DNA of 64,000 nt, taken from the NCBI GenBank assembly GCA_002507565.1, contig MOXJ01000007.1, forward strand, positions 20,863-84,862, read 5' to 3'. How positions within the stretch are numbered: the stretch's first letter is position 1; each line of letters starts with the position of its first letter. A program made the translations under genes and the position numbers. The notes beneath the pieces were generated by a model that ran no database searches, had not been told where the DNA came from, and worked only from the letters and a program-made list of their open reading frames with translations. This DNA comes from Candidatus Reconcilbacillus cellulovorans (GTDB lineage: Bacteria > Bacillota > Bacilli > Paenibacillales > Reconciliibacillaceae). This document shows, piece by piece, positions 53,160 to 60,808 of this stretch.

Positions 53160-54334
53160 AATTCATCCTTGCGCCGGATTCGTTCAAAGAGTCGATGTCC
53201 GCCGCTCGCGCCGCCGAAGCGATGGAACGCGGGGTTCGCCGCGCCGCACCCGACGCAGACATCGTCCTCATGCCCGTCGGCGACGGCGGCGAAGGCACGA
53301 TGGACGCGCTCGTCACCGCAGCGGGCGGCCGCACGGTCGAAACGGCCGTCGTCGGCCCGCTCGGCGAAACGATCAATGCCCGCTATGCCGTCCTCTCCGA
53401 CGGCCAAACTGCCGTCGTCGAACTTGCGCAAGCGAACGGCCTGCATCTTACGCCGCGCGACCGGCGCGACCCCTTGCGCGCCACCACATTCGGCACCGGC
53501 GAACTAATTCGCGTCGCGCTCGAACGCCATCCGATCCGCCGGCTCATCGTCACCCTCGGCGGCAGCGCGACGAACGACGCCGGCGCGGGACTGCTGCAGG
53601 CGCTCGGCGCGGACATCACCGATGAGTGCGGCCGACCGGTCGGCTTCGGCGGCGGCAGCCTCGGCGCCGTCGCCCGAGTCGACTTAAGCCGCCTGCATCC
53701 GCGCCTGGCCGAAGTCGAACTGCTCGTCGCCTGCGACGTCCGCAACCCGCTCGTCGGCCCGCGCGGCGCAAGCCGCGTCTTCGGCCCGCAGAAAGGCGCC
53801 ACGCCCGACGCCGTCGAACAGCTCGAAGCGAACGTGACGCGCTTCGCCGACGTCATTGCACGCGACACCGGGCGCCGCCTGCACGACGAACCGGGAGCCG
53901 GCGCGGCGGGAGGCGCGGCGGCGGCGCTCATGCTGCTCGGCGGCCGGCTCGTCTCCGGCATCGACCTCGTCCTCGACGTCGCGGGATTTGATCGGCATCT
54001 CGCCGGCGCCGATTTCGTACTGACCGGCGAAGGCCGGATCGACGACCAGACGCCCGACGGCAAAACAATCACCGGCATCGTCCGCCGTGCGAATCGGTTC
54101 GGCGTTCCCGTCGTCGCCTTCGCCGGCGCCGTCCGCCCCGGATTCGAACGGCTGTACGGCGAAGGGTTGCTTGCCGTCTTCGGCATCACGGCGTATCCGT
54201 GCCCGCTCGAACAGGCGCTCGCCGAAGGCTCCGCCAACCTGGCGACGGCCGTCGAAAACGCGGTGCGGCTGCTTGCGCGCGCCGGACGCGTCTCAACCTC
54301 CCGCATTGCCGACCGTTCCGGAGCGAGAGGTTGA
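53156..54334 (+). CDS. Glycerate kinase (GK-I, GarK/GlxK type)
   Basis: This 392-residue cytoplasmic kinase phosphorylates glycerate. Family marks are the start FILAPDSFKESMSAARAAEAM, VGDGGEGTMDAL, VTLGGSATNDAGAGLLQALG, ACDVRNPLVGPRGASRVFGPQKGA, GAAGGAAAAL and TGEGRIDDQT. The GTG overlaps the glycosidase stop (GTGA) and has GGAGGG eight bases upstream. The last 42 bases overlap the 3' end of the convergent HD-GYP gene. The coupling to a secreted glycosidase suggests glycerate or a glycerate-containing polymer as the shared substrate, which is inference. Confidence 0.95.
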   Translation: MKFILAPDSFKESMSAARAAEAMERGVRRAAPDADIVLMPVGDGGEGTMDALVTAAGGRTVETAVVGPLGETINARYAVLSDGQTAVVELAQANGLHLTPRDRRDPLRATTFGTGELIRVALERHPIRRLIVTLGGSATNDAGAGLLQALGADITDECGRPVGFGGGSLGAVARVDLSRLHPRLAEVELLVACDVRNPLVGPRGASRVFGPQKGATPDAVEQLEANVTRFADVIARDTGRRLHDEPGAGAAGGAAAALMLLGGRLVSGIDLVLDVAGFDRHLAGADFVLTGEGRIDDQTPDGKTITGIVRRANRFGVPVVAFAGAVRPGFERLYGEGLLAVFGITAYPCPLEQALAEGSANLATAVENAVRLLARAGRVSTSRIADRSGARG

Positions 54335-55753
54335 AACATTTCGGGCCTGTCGCGGCGCCGGTTCGCCGAAATCCGGATCCCGTGCGCACATGCGGAACCA
54401 GGCGTCCACGCATTGCGGATCGAACTGTTTGCCGCGCTCTTGCTTCAAGTATTCCATCGCCTGCTCCGGCCTCCAGGCCGGCCGGTACGAGCGGTCGGAC
54501 GTCAGCGCGTCGTAGACGTCGGCCACGGCCGCAATCCGCGCCAGCAGCGGAATGTCTTCGCCGCTTAAGCCGTCCGGATAGCCGGTTCCGTCCCACCGCT
54601 CGTGATGATGCCGGATCACTTCCAGTTCCTCGCGCATGAATCCGAGCTGCTTGCACAGATCGTAACCGGTCACCGGATGGCGCTCGATCACCGCCCGTTC
54701 TTCCGGCGTAAGCGGCCCTTTCTTGTTCAGAATATGTTCCGGCACGTCCATCTTGCCGACGTCATGCACGAGCGCACCCTGGCCGAGCGCTCGCAGTTTT
54801 TCCCGTTCCAGCCCCATTTCTTCCGCCAGACGAAGCGCATAGACCGCAACGCGATAATTATGTCCCGCGATGTGAGGATCTCGCCGCTCCGTCTCCTCAA
54901 CCAAATTCTGGACATACGGCGACAAACCGTCGCTTACGCGTCTGAACGGATCGGCGGCAAACAGCGCGCGCAAGGCGTTCGTCAGCGATTTTTCGTGCCC
55001 GTATTGCCGGACGATCCCGATGACCGCTACGATCAGAAACGCCAACAGCAAAAGATGGGACATCCACCAACTAAGTCGCCATTGTTGCGACGTCACCATC
55101 ACAATCTGCAAAACGGCCAGACAATAACATCCGGTCGCCATCGCCCGCTGGATCGGAAACCGAAAAAAGCGGTACGACCGCTCGTACGACCAGCCCGCCG
55201 CCACCGTAAAGGCCAACCCGACCGCCGTCACCGCCCCCTCGACCAGCGGATGGTCGGCCGGAATTCGGTCCAAAACACGCGGAAACCAGACGCCCGTCAT
55301 CACGAACGCGAACAACACGACGGCCCAGATCGGCACAAGGGCGCTTTTCCATTTTCCGAAAGCGGCGACGACCGGATGATCCGCCGGCAGGCCCGACAAC
55401 CAGAGCCAGAACGACGCGGCCAACACGCTTCCCAGCGTAACCGCGACAGGCGCGCGGCTGGCGGGCACCCAGACGCCGGACGAAGACAAGGCATGCAACG
55501 TCACCAATCCGACCAGCGACAGAAACGCCAGTCCGACAAAAATGACTTTCAAATTGCGCAGCCGATCTCCCGCCACCCCGACGGCGGCGCCCAAAACGGT
55601 CGCCAGCAGCGCGACCGACGTGACGACCCGGAAATACACGTCCGGCGCCACCCATTCGACATCCCAAGCCGGCACGCCGTACCGAAGAATCCCGTAAAAC
55701 GCGAGAAGAACCAGCGCGATCGCCGTCGGACGAACGTTCCATCCCCGCCTCAA
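54293..55753 (-). CDS. HD-GYP domain protein with multi-helix membrane sensor
   Basis: This roughly 486-residue protein has about eight N-terminal transmembrane helices (about 10-250, MASE/7TM-like) and a cytoplasmic HD-GYP phosphodiesterase domain (about 285-460). The metal motifs are intact: HIAGHNYRVAVYALRLAE, LVHDVGKMDVPEHILNK (H330, D331), HPVTGYDL, IRHHHERWDGTGYP (GYP about 391-393) and VADVYDALTSDRSYR. Such proteins degrade cyclic di-GMP to GMP. The TTG was chosen with GGAGGGG eight bases upstream; an ATG ten codons earlier has no binding site. Confidence 0.9.
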   Translation of the reverse strand: MRRGWNVRPTAIALVLLAFYGILRYGVPAWDVEWVAPDVYFRVVTSVALLATVLGAAVGVAGDRLRNLKVIFVGLAFLSLVGLVTLHALSSSGVWVPASRAPVAVTLGSVLAASFWLWLSGLPADHPVVAAFGKWKSALVPIWAVVLFAFVMTGVWFPRVLDRIPADHPLVEGAVTAVGLAFTVAAGWSYERSYRFFRFPIQRAMATGCYCLAVLQIVMVTSQQWRLSWWMSHLLLLAFLIVAVIGIVRQYGHEKSLTNALRALFAADPFRRVSDGLSPYVQNLVEETERRDPHIAGHNYRVAVYALRLAEEMGLEREKLRALGQGALVHDVGKMDVPEHILNKKGPLTPEERAVIERHPVTGYDLCKQLGFMREELEVIRHHHERWDGTGYPDGLSGEDIPLLARIAAVADVYDALTSDRSYRPAWRPEQAMEYLKQERGKQFDPQCVDAWFRMCARDPDFGEPAPRQARNVSTSRSGTVGNAGG

Positions 55754-55883
55754 ACCGGCCCCTCCTTCCGCTATCCCTTTCATTAAGTTAATTGTAGCAC
55801 ATTCAAGCTTTTTCCTGAAAGGGAGCGGAGTCATGCGGCCGTCTTTCATTCGTCACACCTCCGAACGGAAGCACTTGCCCCCC

Positions 55884-56960
55884 TTAGACGAGATCGACGA
55901 CGACGATGTCCACGTTGCGGCGAAGGTCGATTTCATAAAGGGGGTGGACCGGCGTTCCGTCGGCTTTGCGGACGATTTTGACGACGGGACGATGGGGAAT
56001 GTCGGCGTCAACGAAAGAGACGACCCCGATGTCGCCGTTGCTCAGCGAAACGGAACAGTGAACAGGGTAAATGCAGATTTGCCGCAGAAACGTGCGGACG
56101 AGCGAAAAGTCGAAATAGAATCCTCCGGAAGCAAACAGAAACTCCACCGCTTCTTTGCGTGAATAAGCCGCCCTATGTCTCCGCGGAGAAATCAGCGCGT
56201 GATAAACGTCGCAAATGGCGACGATGCTGGCGTAGGGATGAATTTCCGAACCTTTAAGCCGCTGCGGATAACCTTCCCCGTCGAACCGTTCGTGATGTTG
56301 AAGGGCGCACACGGCGGAAGCAGGCGGAATGTCGCGGCATCGGCTCAGAAGCCGGTAACCGATGACAGGATGGTTCTCCAGCTCGGCCCGTTCTTTCTCA
56401 TTCAACACTCGTTCGTTCTGCCAAAGACGACTCGGAAGCCGGGTCATACCGATGTCGAAACACAACGCGCCGATCGTCAGTTCCCGCAACCGATCGTCAT
56501 CATATCCGAGCGCCGCGCCGAGAATGCCGGCCGACACCGCCACGCGCAACGAATGTCGGAACAAAAACGCGTCCGTCCGGTAAAGTTCGGTCAGCAGACC
56601 GACAAGCGTCGAATGGGCGGCAAGATCGGACAAAATGCGTCGGAAACGATCGAGGAACCGTTTTTCCGCTTCCGAATCCGTCATCATTTCCCGCGCATTC
56701 CGCGAATCGGCGCAGGCCAGCAACGCCCGAATCACATGCTGTTCGTCCGACTCGTCGGAACGGATTTGCCCGTCGGATTCGGCATTCCCCTGTTGCGGTT
56801 CACGGATGAAAACCGTCGTAACCCGTAGCTTCCGCAAGCGGTCGATTTCCGGTTGCGTCACCCGTTTTCCTTCCTTCAACAAAACCTGGCCGCTCGGAGA
56901 GAAAACGGACTTTGCCAACATATCGCCCGGTTTCAGGTTCCAGATGCTGACCTCTTTCAT
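55884..56960 (-). CDS. HD-GYP-related protein with degenerate metal site
   Basis: This 358-residue soluble protein has an N-terminal DUF3391/PilZ-like small domain (about 1-55, VSIWNLKPGDMLAKSVFSPSGQVLLKEGKRVTQPEIDRLRKL) and an HD-GYP fold at about 100-300. The GYP loop is kept (HHERFDGEGYP, 222-232), as are H197 and D251. The HD doublet is FD (F168-D169 in CFDIGM) and the following conserved Lys is Met172. Loss of the metal-binding His predicts weak or no phosphodiesterase activity and a binding or scaffold role. The start follows a GGAAAG at rather long spacing; it overlaps the upstream small gene by four bases. Confidence 0.85.
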   Translation of the reverse strand: MKEVSIWNLKPGDMLAKSVFSPSGQVLLKEGKRVTQPEIDRLRKLRVTTVFIREPQQGNAESDGQIRSDESDEQHVIRALLACADSRNAREMMTDSEAEKRFLDRFRRILSDLAAHSTLVGLLTELYRTDAFLFRHSLRVAVSAGILGAALGYDDDRLRELTIGALCFDIGMTRLPSRLWQNERVLNEKERAELENHPVIGYRLLSRCRDIPPASAVCALQHHERFDGEGYPQRLKGSEIHPYASIVAICDVYHALISPRRHRAAYSRKEAVEFLFASGGFYFDFSLVRTFLRQICIYPVHCSVSLSNGDIGVVSFVDADIPHRPVVKIVRKADGTPVHPLYEIDLRRNVDIVVVDLV

Positions 56961-57169
56961 CGGTAGTTCACGCTTTCCTCTTGTTGTCCTTCGGATGGAA
57001 AACAGGAATCCGGGATCGGCGGTTTCGGAGGCCATTTCCCTTTCCGGGCCAGATCAAGCAAAATCATCGGCAGCACGTCGTGAACGATTTTCTGGCAGGC
57101 GGCGGAATCCAGCCGGAAAACTTCCGAGTTTGCGCCCGGCACGCGATCGCATCGGTCCGCGTATGTCAT
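56957..57169 (-). CDS. Small protein of unknown function upstream of the degenerate HD-GYP gene
   Basis: This 70-residue frame has AAAGGCGCG upstream of its ATG. A consensus-like promoter lies 50 bases further up, and the stop overlaps the HD-GYP start (ATGA). It contains one amphipathic helix (SAACQKIVHDVLPMILLDLARKGK, about 22-45) and a Pro-rich segment (WPPKPPIPDSCFP). No known family. Coupling and promoter support it as a real gene; its small size leaves doubt. Confidence 0.55.
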   Translation of the reverse strand: MTYADRCDRVPGANSEVFRLDSAACQKIVHDVLPMILLDLARKGKWPPKPPIPDSCFPSEGQQEESVNYR

Positions 57170-57215
57170 GCCCGTATCACGCGCCTTTCGGTCTTCCCCG
57201 CATTCGTTTAAGTGA

Positions 57216-57244
57216 ATTATAAATATTTATCTATCAAAAGTCAA
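57216..57244 (-). promoter_or_regulatory. Sigma-A promoter of the small gene-HD-GYP operon, with palindrome
   Basis: TTGACT, 17 bases and TATAAT on the minus strand. The spacer contains ATAAATATTTAT (57219-57230), a perfect 12-base palindrome overlapping the -10, a plausible operator for the divergent XRE regulator. Confidence 0.75.
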
Positions 57245-57274
57245 TGAATAAGGGAGGGAAAGTTTGTCAGATGA

Positions 57275-57303
57275 TCGATAAATCATTATCTAAACATTAT
57301 AAT
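57275..57303 (+). promoter_or_regulatory. Possible promoter of the XRE/S24-like regulator
   Basis: TCGATA, 17 bases and a perfect TATAAT (57298-57303). If used, the transcript starts close to the GGAGG at 57312 and translation begins at 57328. An upstream alternative overlaps the divergent promoter. Confidence 0.35.
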
Positions 57304-57327
57304 AGGTTTACGGAGGCGATCGGCGAC

Positions 57328-58326
57328 ATGAAGTATCATCAGCTTCTGAAACAATACATCGAAAACAGCGGGCTTTCGCACCGGGAAATATCGCGACGGT
57401 GTAGAGAGAAGGGAACGCCGATTTCCCAAGCCTACATCAGCCAGTTGGCCAAAGGCGACGTGCCCCCCGCTTCGGATGAAGTCAACCGAATGTTGGCCGT
57501 CGTGACGGGCGGCGACCCGGATGCGCTCATCATCGCCGGTTACAGGGAAAAAGCGCCCGAGCGCATCCGCGAAATGCTCGACCGAGCGGACAACGTCATC
57601 CTGCTCATCCATCAGTACATCGACTCGCTGGTCAAGGCGATGTCCGATGACAAAGGGAGGATCGAACCGGCTTACCGGAAACTGTTGATCGAGGCGCTGA
57701 AGGAAAGCGGAGTCGCGGTAACGGAAGAAGACCGGTTCCTGCATCACGGGGACGAAGCCCGGGCGTTATTGCGATCGCTCGACATCGAGTCCAAACTGCA
57801 GATGTTGACGATCTTGCTGGATTCCTGCCTCGGCTGCGATTCGGAACGCAAAAGCGAGACGCTCGAGCGGCGTCGAGACCGGGCATCCGGGACGCCGTCC
57901 GTATTGCGAGTCCCCGTTTATCGGAACATGCGCGTCCAGATGTCTGTCGGCCGCGGCCGGAAACGAGCCGCCGGCTTTCCAGAGGGGGAGGAAGAATGGG
58001 AGTTTTTATGGAACGCCGACGGTTTTCGCGAACAAGACTTGTTTTATTTAATCGTTCGCGACGACGCGATGGCAGGCAGCCGCATATTCGGCGGCGACAA
58101 GGCGCTCGTCTGCCGCTCCGCCGGTGTGCAGAACGGCGACATCGCGGCGGTAGCGTTGGAAGACGGCGAAGCGGTTCTCCGGCGAATATGGAGGCCGGAC
58201 TCCAAAACGGTGTTGATCTGCGCGGACAATCCGCGCTATGAGCCGCTCGTTCTGAGCAGCAGCCGCGTTTTCATCCTGGGAAAAGTGATCCGCGTGACGT
58301 TCGACCTCTGTGGTTCTATGTCCTGA
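57328..58326 (+). CDS. XRE-type regulator with catalytically inactive S24 (LexA-like) domain
   Basis: This 332-residue regulator has an N-terminal helix-turn-helix at about 5-58 (IENSGLSHREISRRCREKGTPISQAYISQLAKGDVPPAS), a helical linker at about 75-180 and a C-terminal S24-like fold at about 215-325 (FYLIVRDDAMAGSRIFGGDKALVCRSAGVQNGDIAAVALEDGEAVLRRIWR). The nucleophile Ser of the (D/G)SM motif is Ala247 and the general-base Lys position is Arg285, so self-cleavage is not expected. The ATG has GGAGG at 11 bases; upstream in-frame ATGs at 57271 and 57244 run through AT-rich promoter-like DNA. It diverges from the small gene and degenerate HD-GYP gene. Confidence 0.85.
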   Translation: MKYHQLLKQYIENSGLSHREISRRCREKGTPISQAYISQLAKGDVPPASDEVNRMLAVVTGGDPDALIIAGYREKAPERIREMLDRADNVILLIHQYIDSLVKAMSDDKGRIEPAYRKLLIEALKESGVAVTEEDRFLHHGDEARALLRSLDIESKLQMLTILLDSCLGCDSERKSETLERRRDRASGTPSVLRVPVYRNMRVQMSVGRGRKRAAGFPEGEEEWEFLWNADGFREQDLFYLIVRDDAMAGSRIFGGDKALVCRSAGVQNGDIAAVALEDGEAVLRRIWRPDSKTVLICADNPRYEPLVLSSSRVFILGKVIRVTFDLCGSMS

Positions 58327-58342
58327 TACGGCGGATGCGGCT

Positions 58343-58372
58343 AAAAACGCAGCGCCGACGGTTCGTCGGCGC
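58343..58372 (-). terminator. Terminator of the aminomutase gene
   Basis: GCGCCGACG and CGTCGGCGC make a perfect 9-pair stem with a 3-base loop. On the minus strand TGCG then TTTTT follow, about 40 bases beyond the aminomutase stop. Confidence 0.7.
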
Positions 58373-58413
58373 CTCGAAAAAACCGATGCGACGGCGGGCG
58401 GCGGACCAGGCGT

Positions 58414-59595
58414 TCAATCCGGAACGAAGTGAGCCCGAACGAACGTTTTCCCGAAACCGGCGTCGCCCGTCGACCCGGTACTCGATCGGGACCGCTCCGG
58501 TTTTCTCCAGAACCGTCCGCTTCCCGGCCAGTCATCGAACCAGGCGGCGTCGTCGGGACAGTCGAGCGCCATGAACAGGCCTTCACGGCCGTCGCGCGAC
58601 TGATGATATTTGAGATAGGCCTTTCCGTTTTCAATCGCCAAAATTTCGATTTTTCCCGACGAATGGCTCATGACGAGTTTGACCCGTTTGCCGAGCCCCG
58701 ACGTCCGCCGTTTCGCCTCTTCGGTCAGACGGTAAATTTCTTTCAGCGGCAGAACGAAATCGCGGTTGCCGACGACAGGCCGGTTGACGAAAAAGTAGTA
58801 CGGCGTCACGCCCGCATACGACAACCGGTTCAAAAGTTCGCCGAGCACGTCGGGATCGTCGTTGACGCCTCTGAGTACCGGCGTCTGGTTGACGACGACG
58901 GCCCCGGCTTTGTGCAGCGCGTCGAAAGCGCGCAAAGCTTCCGGCGTCATCTCGCGCGGGTGGGTGACGTGCGCCATTACGTAAATGCGCTTGTCCGGCG
59001 CGGAGAAAGCGCGGATCGCGTCGAGCAGCTCGTCGTCCTCGTAAATGCGCATGGGATTGAAAACCGGCATTTTTGTCCCGAGCCTGACGATCCGGACGTG
59101 CGGAATGCCGCGGAGCCGTTCCAGAATGCCGCGCAGCTTGCGCGTGGCGAGCATCAGGCTGTCGCCGCCGGTCAGAAGCACGTTGTCGATCTCCGGCCGC
59201 GAAGCGATGTAGCGGAGCCCCGGCTCGACGTCGGACACCGCTTCCTTGACGTCGTTGCGGAACAACCGCTTGCGGAAACAATAGCGGCAATACGCCCCGC
59301 ACACCTCGGAAACGATCAAGAGCGCGGTCGTTCGGTACTTGTGCTGGCATCCCGGCGCGACATAGTTCGCCTCTTCGTCGGAAGCGTCCCAAGCGCCGTA
59401 TTCGTCCAGCTCCTCCTCGCGCGGAATGACCAGCTTGCGGATCGGGTCGTCCGGATCGTTCCAATCGATCAGCTTCAGGTAGTACTCGTTGACGCGGAAC
59501 GCAAACTTTTCCGAAACGGGTTTGAGCCGTCTGCGCTCCTCCTCGGACAACTGAGCGATCCGGTCGATATCGGTGACGTACTTCGGCTGCGCCAT
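58414..59595 (-). CDS. KamA family radical SAM aminomutase (glutamate 2,3-aminomutase-like)
   Basis: This 393-residue enzyme moves an amino group from carbon 2 to carbon 3 of an amino acid using SAM, a [4Fe-4S] cluster and PLP. Cluster ligands are C99, C103 and C106 (CGAYCRYCFRKR). GGDSLML binds SAM. K315 in MSHSSGKIE is the PLP lysine. At the two positions where lysine 2,3-aminomutase has substrate-binding aspartates, this protein has FFVNRP (N271) and LVMSHSSG, so lysine is unlikely; glutamate or another acidic amino acid fits better. It is shorter than KamA/YodO (about 470) and close to Clostridium-type EAM (about 420). GGAGGAGGGG precedes the ATG. A c-di-AMP riboswitch controls it. Confidence 0.9.
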   Translation of the reverse strand: MAQPKYVTDIDRIAQLSEEERRRLKPVSEKFAFRVNEYYLKLIDWNDPDDPIRKLVIPREEELDEYGAWDASDEEANYVAPGCQHKYRTTALLIVSEVCGAYCRYCFRKRLFRNDVKEAVSDVEPGLRYIASRPEIDNVLLTGGDSLMLATRKLRGILERLRGIPHVRIVRLGTKMPVFNPMRIYEDDELLDAIRAFSAPDKRIYVMAHVTHPREMTPEALRAFDALHKAGAVVVNQTPVLRGVNDDPDVLGELLNRLSYAGVTPYYFFVNRPVVGNRDFVLPLKEIYRLTEEAKRRTSGLGKRVKLVMSHSSGKIEILAIENGKAYLKYHQSRDGREGLFMALDCPDDAAWFDDWPGSGRFWRKPERSRSSTGSTGDAGFGKTFVRAHFVPD

Positions 59596-59780
59596 GCGCG
59601 TCCCCTCCTCCCGAAGCGGGTACAAGATGCGCACGGGGGACGTTCGCCTAAGGCGGACTGGGTCGAAAGAAGCGGACCCAGAAGGTCCGGACGGGCGAGG
59701 CGGTTTGCGGACGGATCCGAACGGCGGTCCAGGCGTTTTCGGACCCGGGTGCACGACATGAGGAAAAACCGGCGGAAACG

Positions 59781-59800
59781 AAAAAGGGCCCGACGGGCCC
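59781..59800 (-). terminator. Riboswitch terminator
   Basis: GGGCCC-GTC-GGGCCC followed by TTTTT on the minus strand, 38 bases after the aptamer and 185 bases ahead of the aminomutase start. It is the likely expression platform: its 5' arm (CGGGCCC) can also pair with GAGCCCG in the aptamer, giving mutually exclusive structures. Confidence 0.8.
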
Positions 59801-59838
59801 GAAGCGTGTTCGAGAGGAAATCGCGTCGACCCATCTTC

Positions 59839-59978
59839 CGCTGACGAGGTTAGCTGACGGGCTCGGAAAAGATGGTTTCCTACGGCCGCGCACCAGTGCC
59901 ACGCGCAAGGCCCGCGGCCGATTCGCCCCGAAAAACGGTTCCCCCGCTTCCCGGCCGGGCGGCCGGGAATTAAGCGTA
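59839..59978 (-). promoter_or_regulatory. Cyclic di-AMP (ydaO/yuaA) riboswitch aptamer
   Basis: Reading on the minus strand, the conserved blocks occur in the right order: CGCTTAATTCCC, a GGCC hairpin, GGGAAGCGGGGGAACCG, TTTTTCGGGGCGAATC, a variable GC hairpin, GTAGGAAACC, CTTTTCCGAGCCCGTCAGCT, AACCTCGTCAGCG. P1 pairs CGCT with AGCG. These match ydaO-class RNAs such as the Thermoanaerobacter one (GGAGGAACCG, TTTTTGGGGTTAATC, CCCGACAGCTAACTCCGGAGGC). The class senses c-di-AMP and normally turns genes off when it is bound, in pathways for potassium, osmolytes and cell wall. It lies between promoter 59984-60012 and the aminomutase. Confidence 0.93.
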
Positions 59979-59983
59979 CTTTC

Positions 59984-60012
59984 ACTATACCGGAAAATCG
60001 CCGCCGCGTCAA
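59984..60012 (-). promoter_or_regulatory. Sigma-A promoter of the riboswitch-aminomutase transcript
   Basis: TTGACG, 17 bases and TATAGT on the minus strand, just past the SRAP gene stop. The predicted start at about 59977 coincides with the 5' end of the aptamer. Between the terminator (59781) and the aminomutase start, the 185-base leader holds only a modest CTGGGTC/GACCCAG hairpin. Confidence 0.85.
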
Positions 60013-60025
60013 CCGCAAACGCCGC

Positions 60026-60670
60026 CTAAACCGGATACGGCCCGGCCATCCGTTCCGCGTCGTAAGGTTTCAGCAGCGCGAGCAGCCGGCCGACGTCGCG
60101 CTCGCGCGGATCGAGCCAGACCGCCTCGTCTTCCGGGCGCAAAACCGCCGGCATCCGGCCGTGGACCGGCCGCACGCGCTCGTTGGCGTCGACGGTGATG
60201 ATCGCGCACGAATGAATCGTCCGGCCTTCCGGAGACACCCACGTGTCGTACAGACCGGCCATGGCGAACAGCGAGCCGTCGTCCAACGCGAAGCGGACCT
60301 GCCGCTTGCGTCCGCCCGGATGCGGCGCGTCCTCCCACTCGTAGAAACCGTCGGCTGGAATGAGGCAGCGTTTGCGCAAAAGCGGTGTCCGGAACGACGG
60401 TTTTTCGGCCAGCGTCTCCGCCCGCGCGTTGATCAGCCGCGATCCGATTTTTTCATCCCGGCTCCACGGCGGGATCAGCCCCCACCGCAGCGCGACGAGC
60501 CGGCGCGAACGTCCGTCGTGCACGACCGCCGCCACAAGCTCCGTCGGCCTGACCTCTCTGCGCGGGCCGGCAAACCCATGCGCCGCCTCCCGCACGTCCT
60601 CGACGGCCTCTACGCCGAACCGCTCCGCGATCGCTTCCGCCGTCGCCTCAAGGGAAAACCGACCGCACAT
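60026..60670 (-). CDS. SRAP (YedK/HMCES) abasic-site DNA crosslinking protein
   Basis: This 214-residue protein forms a covalent thiazolidine link to abasic sites in single-stranded DNA and shields them. Translation starts MCGRFSL, so Met removal exposes the catalytic Cys2. IPPWSRDEKIGSRLINARAETLAEKPSFR, RCLIPADGFYEW (catalytic Glu) and PVHGRMPAVL (His) complete the active site. GGGAGGG precedes the ATG. No SOS box of correct orientation is visible in front of it. Complete. Confidence 0.95.
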   Translation of the reverse strand: MCGRFSLEATAEAIAERFGVEAVEDVREAAHGFAGPRREVRPTELVAAVVHDGRSRRLVALRWGLIPPWSRDEKIGSRLINARAETLAEKPSFRTPLLRKRCLIPADGFYEWEDAPHPGGRKRQVRFALDDGSLFAMAGLYDTWVSPEGRTIHSCAIITVDANERVRPVHGRMPAVLRPEDEAVWLDPRERDVGRLLALLKPYDAERMAGPYPV

Positions 60671-60779
60671 GTGCAAAACCCTCCCCGTTTTGGACCGCAA
60701 CGGCGTTCCGACGAACCGTCTCCCCTATTTTACCGCAAGGCGGATCCGGTGATAGAGTGTATTTTTCACCGACACAATC

Positions 60780-60808
60780 TTGACATTCATTTTTTCTTAC
60801 ACTAAAAT
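60780..60808 (+). promoter_or_regulatory. Consensus-like promoter at the edge of an AT-rich island
   Basis: TTGACA, 17 bases and TAAAAT in AT-rich DNA. It lies inside the open frame of the truncated metzincin, so it may be a chance product of AT-richness or a promoter exposed by truncation. It could drive the gene at 61074. Confidence 0.5.

Noticed and set aside
60671..60760. GTTC-N4-GAAC palindrome upstream of the SRAP gene as a LexA box
   Set aside because: The half-sites are in the reverse order (GTTC...GAAC instead of GAAC...GTTC), so it does not match the SOS box.
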